From Trichomonas tenax (Eukaryota > Parabasalia > Trichomonadida > Trichomonadidae), in the NCBI GenBank assembly GCA_023091735.1, contig JALKBU010000365.1, forward strand, positions 1 through 45,108: DNA of 45,108 bases, read 5' to 3'. The notes beneath the pieces are model-generated. The model did no database searches, was not told the DNA's origin, and was given only the letters and a program-made list of their open reading frames with translations. Numbering within the stretch: position 1 is the first letter of the stretch; every line of letters begins with the position of its first letter. Both the position numbers and the translations under genes were made by a program. Shown here in pieces: positions 20,350 to 30,705 of the stretch.

Positions 20350-21528
20350 ATGAAGTGGCTCTGGTCAAACACAACACAAGTTGGCTTCGGCGAAGGTGCT
20401 GTCAACGAGCACATGAAGACATTCGTGCCAAAGAAATCGAAAGTTATCTGCACATTCGGCGGTGGATCAATCGATAAAAACGGAGCTCGCGATGACGTCA
20501 ATAAAGCACTCACAGATCTCGAGTGTGACTACAAATGGATTGGTGGAATACCTCCAAACCCAGAATACGAAGTTTGTTTGGAAATTATCAAACAAGTCCG
20601 CGAATTCAAGCCAGATTTCCTTATCGCTGTCGGCGGTGGCTCAGTTATCGATGCCACAAAGTTCATTTCTGTCGCTTCCTGCTTAGATGAAGGTGTTGAA
20701 CCTTGGGATATCTTCACAATGAAAGTTGTCCCGGCAAAGCATATCAAAATCGGTACAGTTCTCACTCTTCCTGCCACAGGATCCGAGTGGAACAATGGTT
20801 TCGTCCTTTCCTGGAGAAAGATGGAAAAGAAGAATGGAATGGCGACTCCATTGACATATCCTGTTTTTTCTCTCTTAGATCCAAAGTACACACTCACTCT
20901 TCCTGAGAGACAGATCAGAAATGGAATTTACGATGCGATGACACACTGCATCGATATGTTTTTGACAGGCCACATTGTTCCAATGAATGACAACTTCGTT
21001 ATGTCCGTTATGAGGGAGCTCGTTGATGTCTCAAAGCATATCTTTGAAAAGCCAGCTAAAATCGAGTACTACGCGAGACTTATTGTTGCTGCTTCTTTCG
21101 CTTTGAACAGAGTTCTTACACTCGGCAAAGAAGGCTGCGGCGCAATCCACGGCATTGGCCACCAGTTGACAGTCAAGTATGGCATTGATCACGGTGCTAC
21201 ACTTGCCATGGTTACTCCATTCTTCTTGAAACACTTCAAGAGCACAAGAGGATACTTGATGGCAAGATCTGCTGAGAGAGTCTTTGATGTCAAGGAAGGA
21301 ACTGATGAGCAGAAGGCCGACATCTTCATTGAGAAGATCGAGAAGTGGATCCTCGAGATTGGCCATGTTCTGACAGTTTCTGAATACACAGGAAAACCAG
21401 TCGAAGAAGGCGACTTAGAGAAAGTCGTCAAGCTTGTTATGGATTCCAGAAATGGAGTTCCATTCGGCTGGCACAATGAAGTCACAGAGGATATTGTTCG
21501 CGAGGTTCTTACACACATTATCAAATAA
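20350..21528 (+). CDS. iron-type (YqhD/butanol-dehydrogenase-like) NAD(P)H alcohol dehydrogenase
   Basis: The enzyme reduces aldehydes to alcohols using NAD(P)H and a metal ion. Numbered from ATG 20350 (392 aa, close to the 387 of E. coli YqhD), it shows the nucleotide-binding GGGS at 37-40, the GGGSVIDATK signature at 95-104, and metal ligands Asp195, His199, His267 and His281, which match YqhD ligand spacing almost exactly. An in-frame ATG at 20296 would add 18 residues, but the initiator at 20339-20343 and family alignment (MKWLWSNTTQVGFGEGAV) favour 20350. The family is bacterial in origin and was acquired by anaerobic protists by lateral transfer; it probably helps reoxidise NAD(P)H in fermentation. 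C-rich third positions contrast with the neighbours and suggest high expression. The stop is TAAA. Confidence 0.92.
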   Translation: MKWLWSNTTQVGFGEGAVNEHMKTFVPKKSKVICTFGGGSIDKNGARDDVNKALTDLECDYKWIGGIPPNPEYEVCLEIIKQVREFKPDFLIAVGGGSVIDATKFISVASCLDEGVEPWDIFTMKVVPAKHIKIGTVLTLPATGSEWNNGFVLSWRKMEKKNGMATPLTYPVFSLLDPKYTLTLPERQIRNGIYDAMTHCIDMFLTGHIVPMNDNFVMSVMRELVDVSKHIFEKPAKIEYYARLIVAASFALNRVLTLGKEGCGAIHGIGHQLTVKYGIDHGATLAMVTPFFLKHFKSTRGYLMARSAERVFDVKEGTDEQKADIFIEKIEKWILEIGHVLTVSEYTGKPVEEGDLEKVVKLVMDSRNGVPFGWHNEVTEDIVREVLTHIIK

Positions 21529-21591
21529 ATAGTTAATTTAATCAGGTTAAAATTAAGGTTTTATTTTATAGTAAAATTATCATTTTTCAAA

Positions 21592-21620
21592 ATCTCGATT
21601 TCGAAAAATGAAATCGAGAT
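21592..21620. repeat. 11-bp perfect inverted repeat (hairpin) after Fe-ADH
   Basis: ATCTCGATTTC at 21592-21602 and GAAATCGAGAT at 21610-21620 are perfect inverses around a 7-nt loop, 64 bp past the ADH stop. It could form an RNA hairpin in a long 3' transcript or be a cruciform or binding site. It is beyond the expected poly(A) site if the TAAA at the stop is used. Confidence 0.75.
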
Positions 21621-21675
21621 AAGATAACAAAATATACTTACAGCAATGCTCCTAAACCACAGTATTTCAAAGTGT

Positions 21676-23568
21676 GAATGATGAAAGCCCAAATATTATC
21701 ATTGATGCATCTGTTAAACAAATTTTTTGAAAATTCACAAAGTAAATATTGTTTCAAAAATGTAATAAATACTGTTCAAATGGTATCGTTTTCATTATGC
21801 ATTAATTTGCAAAGTATTGGAAAACATGCAATTTATAAATGTGCAAATCTTCAATCTGTCGATTTATCTGTTTGCATCAAGCTTCAAAAAAAATTATGCT
21901 TTTTCTCAATGCTCAAACTTAAATTCCTGTCAATTACCTGAAGGCCTCACTACAATAGGATTATATACTTTCTCTTTTAATCCAATTTCATCAGTTACAA
22001 TTCCATCGACAATTCAAAGCATAGATAAATGTGCTTTTGGATTTTGTGAAAATTTGGCTACAGTTAAATTTTCACTTCCAAGTTCATTGCCAAAAATAAA
22101 TTCAAATGTATTTTCGAATTGTCTGATTACGAGCATGAAATTTCCTGCAAGTGTGTCAATATTGGTTGGAACCGCATCTATGAACAATAACAAAATGCAA
22201 AGCGTTGATGTAGAAGCGGGAGGCACATATTTATGGACCGAATGTCAAGCGGTTTATAATTATGGAAAAACAACAATTTTATATATGGCTTCAGCAGTCA
22301 CACGATAATATAGGATTCTTGATGGAGTATCAATCATAGGAAATGGATACTTTGCATTTTCTCAACTGACAAAAATAATACTACCAAACTCAATCATAGA
22401 AATTGGAACATATGTTTTCCAAGCGAGTCAAATTAGTTCAATTAATTTCCCAAATTCCATTTCTAAAATCGGAACTTATTGTTTTGGTTCTTGCTCAAAT
22501 CTAAATAATATTCAACTGCCAACTTCATTGCAACGAATTGATGAAGGATTGTTTCAACAGACTGCTATGACATCAATCACAATATATTCATTCAATTGCA
22601 TTTTCATTTGCTGAAACATTAAATATTGGAGATGAAACATTTTTTTCTGTACTTCAATTTCTAGTTTAAACTTTGATGATTGCACAGGAGCTGTAAATCT
22701 TGGAAACAGTGTTTTCATAGGACTAAATAGTCTGAGTTCAATAAACATTCCGAGTGTGATAAATGATATCGGATACAACTGCTTCTCTTCGTGTGGTCTT
22801 AATTCTGTAACATTCGAAGGAAATCAGTTCAGTTGTGAAAATATTCCGATCAGAATGTTCATGAACTGCACGAAACTATCGAAATTTGTCATCCCAAACA
22901 ATGTTGTCACAATCGGATCACAGTCACTGATGAACACGAACATAGCAACAGTTTCTATTCCAGACACTGTTAATGTTCTCAGACAGCAGTGCTTCAAAGG
23001 ATGCAAAAGATTAGAAATTGTTAACATAAATGACCAATCATCATTGTCAAGGATCGACTATGGTGTCATCGACGGATGTTTTATGTTCTCTACGATAAGC
23101 AGCTTCCGATCACGAAACTTCGTCAGCAGCTCCGGTGCACTTTACAACTTCGACATGACAAAGATGTACGTTTACCCTCCAGCCTCTAAGTCTAACTTCT
23201 TCGCGCTTTCGGACAAAGTCAAGTACATCGCAGAGAGCGCGTTCATCGGATGCATCAACATTCAGTCTGTCATGATCCCTGACAGCACAGTCGACACGAT
23301 CAGTCCACGTGCATTCGAAGGATGCATCAAATTGAGAAATATCAACATCCATCTTTGTGTCAAGACTATTGGCGAGAACGCATTCCTCAACTGCAGAAGT
23401 CTCATCTGCAGAAGTGTCATCTTCCAGAACAAGACATCATCATTCAGACAACAACTTATCGAATCAAGTCTCTCACAACACTCACTTTCACAATGTATTC
23501 ATATCACATGTTGCTCCACATACTACTCGACGAAACTCATTCCCTTACTTGTCCTCATTGTAATATAA
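21676..23568 (+). pseudogene. BspA-type leucine-rich repeat surface protein, frameshifted
   Basis: BspA-like proteins of trichomonads are large surface or secreted LRR proteins thought to mediate adhesion. Consensus TpLRR units (IPxSVxxIGxxAFxxCxxLxSI) occur throughout but jump between frames: SVKQI near 21712, then NLQSIGKHAIYKCANLQSVDL, then LPEGLTTIGLYTFSF from about 21940, a different frame from about 22310 (ILPNSIIEIGTYVFQ), a break near 22600, another near 22655, then an intact stretch to the stop at 23568. A 15-bp tandem duplication (23391-23405 and 23406-23420) adds five residues near the end. At least five frame changes argue for a pseudogene unless sequencing is poor. The last 900 bp are the source of the inverted copy at 19002-19505. 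Confidence 0.8.
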
Positions 23569-23570
23569 AA
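22667..23570 (+). repeat. 904-bp segment duplicated in inverted orientation at 19002-19505
   Basis: Similarity starts in AAACTTTGATGATTGC and ends exactly after the stop codon in TAATATAAAA; beyond that the copies diverge at once. The copies flank the intact Fe-ADH gene in opposite orientations about 3.2 kb apart. Confidence 0.85.
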
Positions 23571-23593
23571 ACACAATTTTGCTCTTGGAAAAA

Positions 23594-24603
23594 ATGACAT
23601 TTTCAAACAAAATCAGGAATGATATTGATATTACCAAAATCATTTCGAATGGAATCCAAATCGGAAATGGAAATGATCCATGCATAGCAACAGATTACAT
23701 CGATGAACTTTCGATTCCATCAAGAACAGAAAACCTTGATGTTGTTCAGCTTGCATCAAAATCATTTTCTGAATGCAAAATTATGATTCTAAATCTCCCT
23801 GAAACGCTTTTATGTGCAAATTCTTATTCATTTCACTATTCTTCAATTAACAATATTGATTTCTCAAAATGCAATCACATCAAATTTATTGGTACAGACC
23901 ATTTTTATTTTGCAACAATAGATAACATTTTGATGCCTCCAAATATTGAAGAAATACCGAAATCATTTTTATGGGGAACAAACATTCAATTTACAATTCC
24001 TAAAACTGTAAAAATAATACAGAATAACGCCTTCATCTTTACTAGACTTTTGAAAACAATCATCTCAGAAAATCCTTACTATGTTGTATATAATGGCGTT
24101 CTATATACCAAAGACCTTCGAAAATTAGTGAAATATCCAGCAAATTCAACAGTTGAAATACTTCCAAGTGTCACTGAAATCTCCGATATTGGTGGATTCA
24201 GTAGCAGTAATCTTATCAATTTTACATTGAAAAATCGAATCAAACAATTAGATTATTCATGCTTTGGATATTACTTCAATTTCTAATATTGTGATTTAAG
24301 TTGTTCAATAGCAAAACAATTCCAAGAGCTCTTTTTTATGGATGTAAAAAACTCAGGGAAATAATGCTTCCACAATCAATTACATCATTAAATTATGAAA
24401 TATTAAGCTATAGCTCATTGAATTCAATAACGATTCCTAAAAATGTCAAACAAATCGACATAAATGTATTTGGAAATTCAAACATATCAAATTAATACAA
24501 AGATTTCACAAAATATCGAAGTTCATGTAAATGATGCATATTCAGGAACAAAATTCCTCGGGAAGCAAATTGCAGTAGAAAGATTTGAATGCAAGAATTA
24601 TTA
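23594..24603 (+). pseudogene. second BspA-type LRR gene, frameshifted
   Basis: It starts with ATG at 23594, 23 bp after the previous gene's end. The first frame (to 24286) has LRR-like units such as NIEEIPKSFLWGTNIQFTIPKTVKIIQNNAF and a characteristic NPYYVVYNGVLYTKDLRKLVKYPA segment seen in BspA proteins between LRR blocks. Two more frames continue it: RALFYGCKKLREIMLPQSITSL (from 24301) and, after a shift near 24495, a typical post-LRR end NIEVHVNDAYSGTKFLGKQ stopping at 24603. No signal peptide or membrane anchor is visible. At least three shifts make it non-functional as read. Confidence 0.75.
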
Positions 24604-25958
24604 ATGCAACTTTTCACTCTCTTCAAAAAATTTTTGAAACAATCTTTCTCTGCTATTATACGTATAGTATACCTCGTATATAATCTATGGATATACTCAT
24701 AATTGTAACTGAATCTTAGGTTGCTGATAAGCAATCCCATAAATAGAGACTGCTCGAATTTTGACAATCTGAGATGTTTTTTTTGTTTTCATTACAGTCA
24801 ACCCAATGATTGATAAAAAACATAGACAATAGTTACCCTATATAATAGATACAGTATTGATTATAATAACATTAGTAGATAGATGATTTATTAATGATAT
24901 GAAAACGAAAATCTCGAAAGACATGTTTTCTCCACAAACACAATTTTTTTGACAACAATTTGATTCCCATCGAATATTTGCTTTTACATTAAGTACTGTA
25001 ATGTGACAATTCCTTTCCTTAGGGACACAATGGATCTATAGTTGATGGTATATTACTCTCTTCGATTGAATGAAGTTAAGTTTGATGTATATGGTCAAAA
25101 TAGCATTTCAATTACAAATTTGAAAAATATGACGTAATTTTTTATTTTGATCTGATACAGATATTATGAGGGAAAACAACGATATAATATATATAAATAA
25201 GATATATACTTATTGGATATTAACATTATTTAGATTGTAGTTGATTGTGAACACAATATAACATCATGACAAATGATGAAAGTGTTTTCACTTTTTTGAA
25301 ATTTCACAAAAAATTCAGTTTCGCTTTTATAGAGTTATTCAAGTTACACAGCTTTGATTTTTTATTTTGCTCTATAGATTCCGATTAGAAATTGTTCGGC
25401 CTATCTATTCATATGCTTAAATTGATCTGTACTTTGCTATTGGTCACTATATTCAAGCAAGAAAAATTTTGATACCCAAATTGTGCAAAAAAATGACGGA
25501 TGTCAAAATTGTGATATTTAAGTGACTTATAATCGAAATACAAACTTCAAACCATAGATATAATGCTTAAATTTGATAGGGTTTATAATGATGTTATTAT
25601 AACATTTCAACTCATTCTCTATCTGTCTGCGCTAAACACACCCTTGTACACCCTATATAAACGAGTGATAAATATTGTAGCATCTAGAATTGTTTTGTAA
25701 TAAAAAAACTTCAATTTGCCACAATATTTATAACGCATGCATGAAGTGTATTATAAAATGAAAATGTCAATGGTTTGTGTTCTGGAATTTGATTAGGTGA
25801 AATATTATTTTGCAAAATCTGATTCGGGCATTAAATGACATTTTATGGAATAGATCAAAAAACCAATCATGACATCCCCTTTGTGCAACTTTTGATAATA
25901 TAGGAAAAAAATTGTCAATAAAAAAACTTTTAAAATGTCTCTGATGGTAAAAATTGGG
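24604..25958. other. 1.35-kb AT-rich intergenic region
   Basis: Nothing recognisable on either strand. Short open frames have skewed composition and no domain. Confidence 0.45.
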
Positions 25959-26741
25959 TTACTGCTCATATGGATTTGTTGCTGGTTTGAATCCTGGAGG
26001 AGTAATAACATATTGAACATTTTGTGGCGCCATTTGCTGCATTGGCACTGGCTGTGGAACCATTTGATGTGGAGAAAACTGGTGCTGTGGAACGACAACG
26101 ATGTAAGGCTGATTTTGTTGTCCATTTTGTGGAACAACGTAAGCAGGATAATACTGAGGTTGCTGCATGACGATGAGAGGCTCCACAATGTCTCCAAGAT
26201 GGTTTTCGGTGGCATTTTCTCCTCTTGCGAGTCTTTGCTCGAAATCTTTCTCATCGTTGTTGCACGGCCTCGCTAAGTGGCAAAGAAGGTAAATAAGGAC
26301 AGCTAACTGGCTGACAAAGATGCAGCAGCATGCAAGTAAGCAAGAAGACAATCCTTTGTTCTTGATGCAGAAATTATTTGGTTCTTTTGTTTCATAATAC
26401 TCTGAAACTGGACCGAATTTCGTTGGGCAGCAGCAGTCGAACAAACATTTGCAGCCCAAACCAGCTCTATAAAGCCTATTTGGATGTTTAATCGCGAGAT
26501 AAATGACAATAACGAAGATAATGATGCAAATGACAATTACAATAAACATGAAAATCATGAGCCCGATCTGAGCGCCCATGAGAAACTCTGAATCTTCGTT
26601 CCAATCATTATTATCGTAATAATCGTGTTTTGTAGGACGTGGTTTTGGAGTAGCCGATGGATAATAGGTGTAATTTTGACGATAATGGAAACTGAACCTT
26701 GGTTCAAATGATGATATTAAACCTAAAAGCAAAAATAACAT
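25959..26741 (-). CDS. cysteine-rich two-span membrane protein with Pro/Gln-rich tail
   Basis: The 260-residue protein begins with a hydrophobic stretch that could be a signal peptide (MLFLLLGLISSF), followed by a Tyr/Pro/Asn-rich extracellular-type segment, a strong membrane span at about 55-82, a cysteine cluster (CKCLFDCCC) near 98-106, a second Cys-rich hydrophobic segment around 131-155, and a long Pro/Gln/Val-rich tail (190-260) rich in PQ, VVPQ and PQPVP motifs. The tail is probably cytosolic and may act as a multivalent binding region. Cysteine-rich membrane segments suggest palmitoylation. I do not recognise a named family, though the layout resembles the PLAC8-like protein at 8845. 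AAAGGTGACA lies 20 bp upstream. Confidence 0.7.
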   Translation of the reverse strand: MLFLLLGLISSFEPRFSFHYRQNYTYYPSATPKPRPTKHDYYDNNDWNEDSEFLMGAQIGLMIFMFIVIVICIIIFVIVIYLAIKHPNRLYRAGLGCKCLFDCCCPTKFGPVSEYYETKEPNNFCIKNKGLSSCLLACCCIFVSQLAVLIYLLCHLARPCNNDEKDFEQRLARGENATENHLGDIVEPLIVMQQPQYYPAYVVPQNGQQNQPYIVVVPQHQFSPHQMVPQPVPMQQMAPQNVQYVITPPGFKPATNPYEQ

Positions 26742-26760
26742 TTTTTTTTTTGAAAAATTT

Positions 26761-26770
26761 TGTCACCTTT
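26761..26770 (-). promoter_or_regulatory. AAAGGTGACA motif upstream of the 26741 gene
   Basis: On the minus strand the motif ends 19 nt before the ATG, similar to the 16-nt distance at the 15555 gene. Function is inferred only from recurrence. Confidence 0.35.
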
Positions 26771-27381
26771 TATAAAATTATCATATCTATTTACAAAATA
26801 ACTTGACATTTTTATTTACGTAGCAGAAATATTATAATGACTTCTTCTGATTGCTCTGTAAATATTCTATCAAGATTTGTTTTACAGAAACATATAGCAT
26901 AGCTTTGTGAATCGCTTTTCCAATTATAATTATCCAAAACAATGATATAATTTTATTTTGATATCATAAATGCTCTTTTATCTATATATTTTGAATCACA
27001 ATATACAGATCTGGCATAGTAATTTGAATTAACTTACATCTATTTTAATTGAATATATTTCATAGAATTTGTTTCAATCTTGTCATTAATTTGCAATAAT
27101 TCAATACCAACGATATATTTAATATATAATATAATTTTAAAATATAGTGCATAAATCAAAGTTAGATGTATAAGATTTTTTTTATTCTAATATCATATTG
27201 AAAATTGGTAATATTTTATGTATATTATTGTTTGTTAAATAGAAATTAATTTCCATATGTTTGGTTATATTATGCAAGAGATTGTTTACCTTAATAACCG
27301 ATTTTTTATTTATGCTAAATTCAATTTTAGTTTGATCATTTCATTTTTATGTATTTTAATTTTTCTTGTTTTAAAATTATC
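26771..27381. other. intergenic, AT-rich, nothing recognised
   Basis: It separates divergent genes. An open frame at 27257-27472 is an out-of-frame reading of the ankyrin pseudogene start. Confidence 0.4.
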
Positions 27382-29734
27382 ATGGATCATTTCATCGAAA
27401 ATTTTTTTAACAATTTCAGTATACTTGACATTGCTGCTAAAAGCGGTTCAATTAATTGCTTTTAGTTCCTAATTCAAAATGGATCAAAATTATCGAGTGA
27501 TTCATTACCAATAGCGTTGAAATCCGGAAATTATCAATGCTTTAAATTCCAAAATAATAAAAATGAGTCTTAATTTAACAATAAGATATCATTACCATGA
27601 TATTGCAGATAAAATACTTCAAGGCCATGAAGATGAATTATTTGATTCGCATTGGGCAATCGAAACATGTAATTTTCGAGCACTTTGTTTCTTGTTAGAA
27701 AATAATTTAGATCCGCATGAAAAAGAAGTTTATTTTATTCATATGTTAAAGATCAATATGTTGGATTCCCATTAAGAGATGCAATCGAAGCTGATTCTTT
27801 AGAAGTTATTAAGTTACTCTCATTTAATGATGTCGATTATGATTTGATGTTTGATAATAACGGAATTCATTTTTGTTATTCAATTTATCATTTAATCATA
27901 AAATCACAATTCATTTATGTTCTCATGATACTGAAATTTATTATTTCTTTATGAACTTGACATTCATTAATATCTTTTAATGATGGAATTTATCATTTAT
28001 CGATGAAGTTATTTAAAAGTTTAAAGTATTCATCAATTTCATTTTTTAATGTTGATTTGGGATGTCCATTAATGGTTGCAGCTGAAAAGAGAAACATGAG
28101 AATTATCGAATTTCTGCTTGAAAAAGGAGCAAATCCAAACTTGGGATTAACTATTCATTATTATTTTACAGTAAGATTTATTATCAGCATTTAGTGGTGT
28201 TCATTTAATAATATTGGAAGAATTCATTTTTAATCTCATGAAATTTATCATAAATTAATGACGACATGTTTCGAATTCAGAATCGCAAACTTCTCCATTT
28301 TTCAATGCAGTTTCTCATGGAGATATTGAGTTGGCAAAATTGTACTTAAAGCATGACGCGAATGTCAATCATGTTATGCAAGATGACGAAGAAGAGGAAG
28401 AAGAAGAAGATGAATAAAACAAAGCTTTTTGAAATAAATCGAACAATATGAAAATTGACATTATTTAATGGTGAAGTATTCAGAAGTGAAATTACCTGAA
28501 AAATTCCAATGCTTTGAGGAAATGATGAACACGCTATTGAATGTTACATCGGAAAATTTATCTGATTCCTTGAAGTTTATTAATGAATTAAAAGGCATTC
28601 TGTTGAAATAGTAAAATTACTTCTTCATTACAAAGCTGATCCAAATCTTTTGGTAAATGTTTATCAATCTAAATTAGAGAAATCCATTTTTTTTTCGAGT
28701 GTCGTTTATTCAAATAATATGAAATTCATAATATAGATTTAATGACATTTATTTGCATAATCATGATGAATAAATTCACTATATATTTATGATGAAGAAG
28801 ATGCATATGAAAAAGGATATATGATTGATATGATTTGCCCACTTGATGAAGCAATCTCATGTGGAGATTTAAATATTGTCAAAGTTCTTATTGATGCAAG
28901 TGCAAATCCAAATATTCGATTAGTTCAATGTATTTTAATGTATATAAATTTGGAATCCATTTTTAAATTTATCTCATTCATTACTCTCTATTGGAATTAA
29001 TTATTATAATTTCCAATTCCTTTTTTGATTCATGATCATGATTTATGTTCATTTCTAATATTTGATGACATATATTATTAATTTATGGAACTCATTTCAT
29101 TCTCAGAGATTAAATAGACTCAAAAACTATCTTATTTTCACAGCGATCAAATATCTCAATGTCGATATTCTCAACTATCTATTAGATCATGAAGCAAATC
29201 CCAATATAATCCAAATGAAAAACTTTGACTCGAAAATATATCGACCATATGAAATCTATCATGAACTTAAAATGACGAAGATAATATTCATTTTTAACAT
29301 CTTTGACACCGCTTATTGCTGCTATCGAAGATCATTCAATCGCAATGGTTAAATCTCTTATTGAACATGGAGTTAAAATTGATGCAATAATTGAAAGAGA
29401 AATAATACATAATAATCTAATCGAGGTATTAATTATAACGAAATAATTACAAAATAGTTCTTCATCAAAAAATAAAACAATTAAAATTCAATAGCAAATC
29501 AAACAATTTATTAATAAATTCTGAAGATGCCCTTATTGCAGCTGCAAAATTAGGTGATTTCAAAATCATCAAATATCTTATCGAGAAAGGTGTAGACATC
29601 CACAAAAGTTATGAATGCGTTCATCTTAAATACATTGGAGGATTCATCATAAACTTACATCAATGAATTCATATGTTGTAAAACTTGATGTATCCGATGA
29701 CAAAGATGAATATCTTACTTCTGACGATCTGTGA
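27382..29734 (+). pseudogene. ankyrin-repeat protein (DUF3447-like N-terminus), heavily decayed
   Basis: Pieces of one ankyrin protein follow each other in changing frames. LDIAAKSGSINCF (27420) is interrupted by a TAG at 27463 and continues FLIQNGSKLSSDSLPIALKSGN, the trichomonad DUF3447-type pattern. Then come ankyrin units: DAIEADSLEVIKLL (27779), CPLMVAAEKRNMRIIEFLLEKGANPNL (28065), NAVSHGDIELAKLYLKHDANVN (28303), HSVEIVKLLLHYKADPNL (28597), DEAISCGDLNIVKVLIDASANPNI (28845), AIKYLNVDILNYLLDHEANPNI (29149), AAIEDHSIAMVKSLIEHGVKIDA (29315) and IAAAKLGDFKIIKYLIEKGVDIH (29539). About 150-250 bp of AT-rich linker separates many units, and linkers share an (E/G)IYHKL-like core. The decayed frame prevents a full protein. 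One unit ends in an acidic run (DDEEEEEEEDE) before a stop. Confidence 0.75.
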
Positions 29735-29889
29735 ATCAATGGCAAAATTAATGATATTATTTCTCATTGAATAAGGAATTTCATAACATATTAACAAAAA
29801 ATATAATAATATCATAGTTTATACTCTCTAGAAATGAATCAAAATTCTTAACAAATTGAAAATCAGTTGTTTTTTAAAAATATGTATTG

Positions 29890-30636
29890 ATGATATACCA
29901 GCAGCTCGTCGTTCTACATGGATACATCATCATATTCATCAGCATCACAGTAACATCAATATGCGCAAAAGAAGAACAGCTCTTTGAAGACCTCCATAAG
30001 AGGAATCAATTCTTCGAAATATTTAAATCGTTCAAAGTCATTCCTTTTCCTGTTTTGCGAATTTCGATTGTCTATCTTCTCTCGCAGATCGCATGTGCAC
30101 CGAGTGCTCCAGCTATATTGTTAACGATATCTTCAAGCAACAAGGATATGATTAAGACGATGATTAATCATCATCGGTATGTCATCAATCATAGGACTTA
30201 TCATCTCATTCCTTCAAGATTTCATCGTCAGATGCTTTAGAATGAAGATTGTCTACATGATATCTCAGATTGCTGAGTGCGAATGTGTGATCTCAATATT
30301 CTGGGTCAAGAGCGGATTGTTATATCTCTCCTCACGAATCTCGGATTCAGTTGTTCTATATTCAACTCTCTTCCTTAAGCGATTGTTGGTCTGTATGTCG
30401 TCGAAGAAGATATGGGTGTCTACATGGGAATTCTGAACATATTCCTCGTGAGTGGTATGCAGCTTGGAAACCGGATCTTTGGCTCAAGTTTTGGTTCTCT
30501 TTGTCATACAAACAAAGCACCAATAATCACTTTTGGTTCTATTTTCGCTTTCATGTCTTCGATCGCATGTATTTTCATCATTGTTCCCAAAAATAATTCT
30601 CAATCAATAATCAATTCTCCTCTTCTGTCAAATTGA
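29890..30636 (+). pseudogene. GPH/SLC45-like (MFS) sugar transporter fragment, frameshifted
   Basis: The first frame has a membrane span ending in AKEEQL, then FKSFKVIPFPVLRISIVYLLS, which fits the cytosolic loop and following span of sucrose/H+ symporter-type GPH carriers. The frame then breaks near 30110. A second frame (IVNDIFKQQGYD) and a third (30179, SSIIGLIISFLQDFIV) continue it, and a fourth (30412) gives GVYMGILNIFLVSGMQLGN, matching the YMGxLNxxxVxPQ motif of that family, and a last span with PLLSN at the stop. The N-terminal half is missing. It is a truncated and broken remnant; substrate unknown. Confidence 0.65.
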
Positions 30637-30705
30637 ATTTCAAAGTTATTTCTTTCATTGTCACATTTCATATAAATTTTTTATTCCTTTTTCTTTGTTT
30701 ATTGA

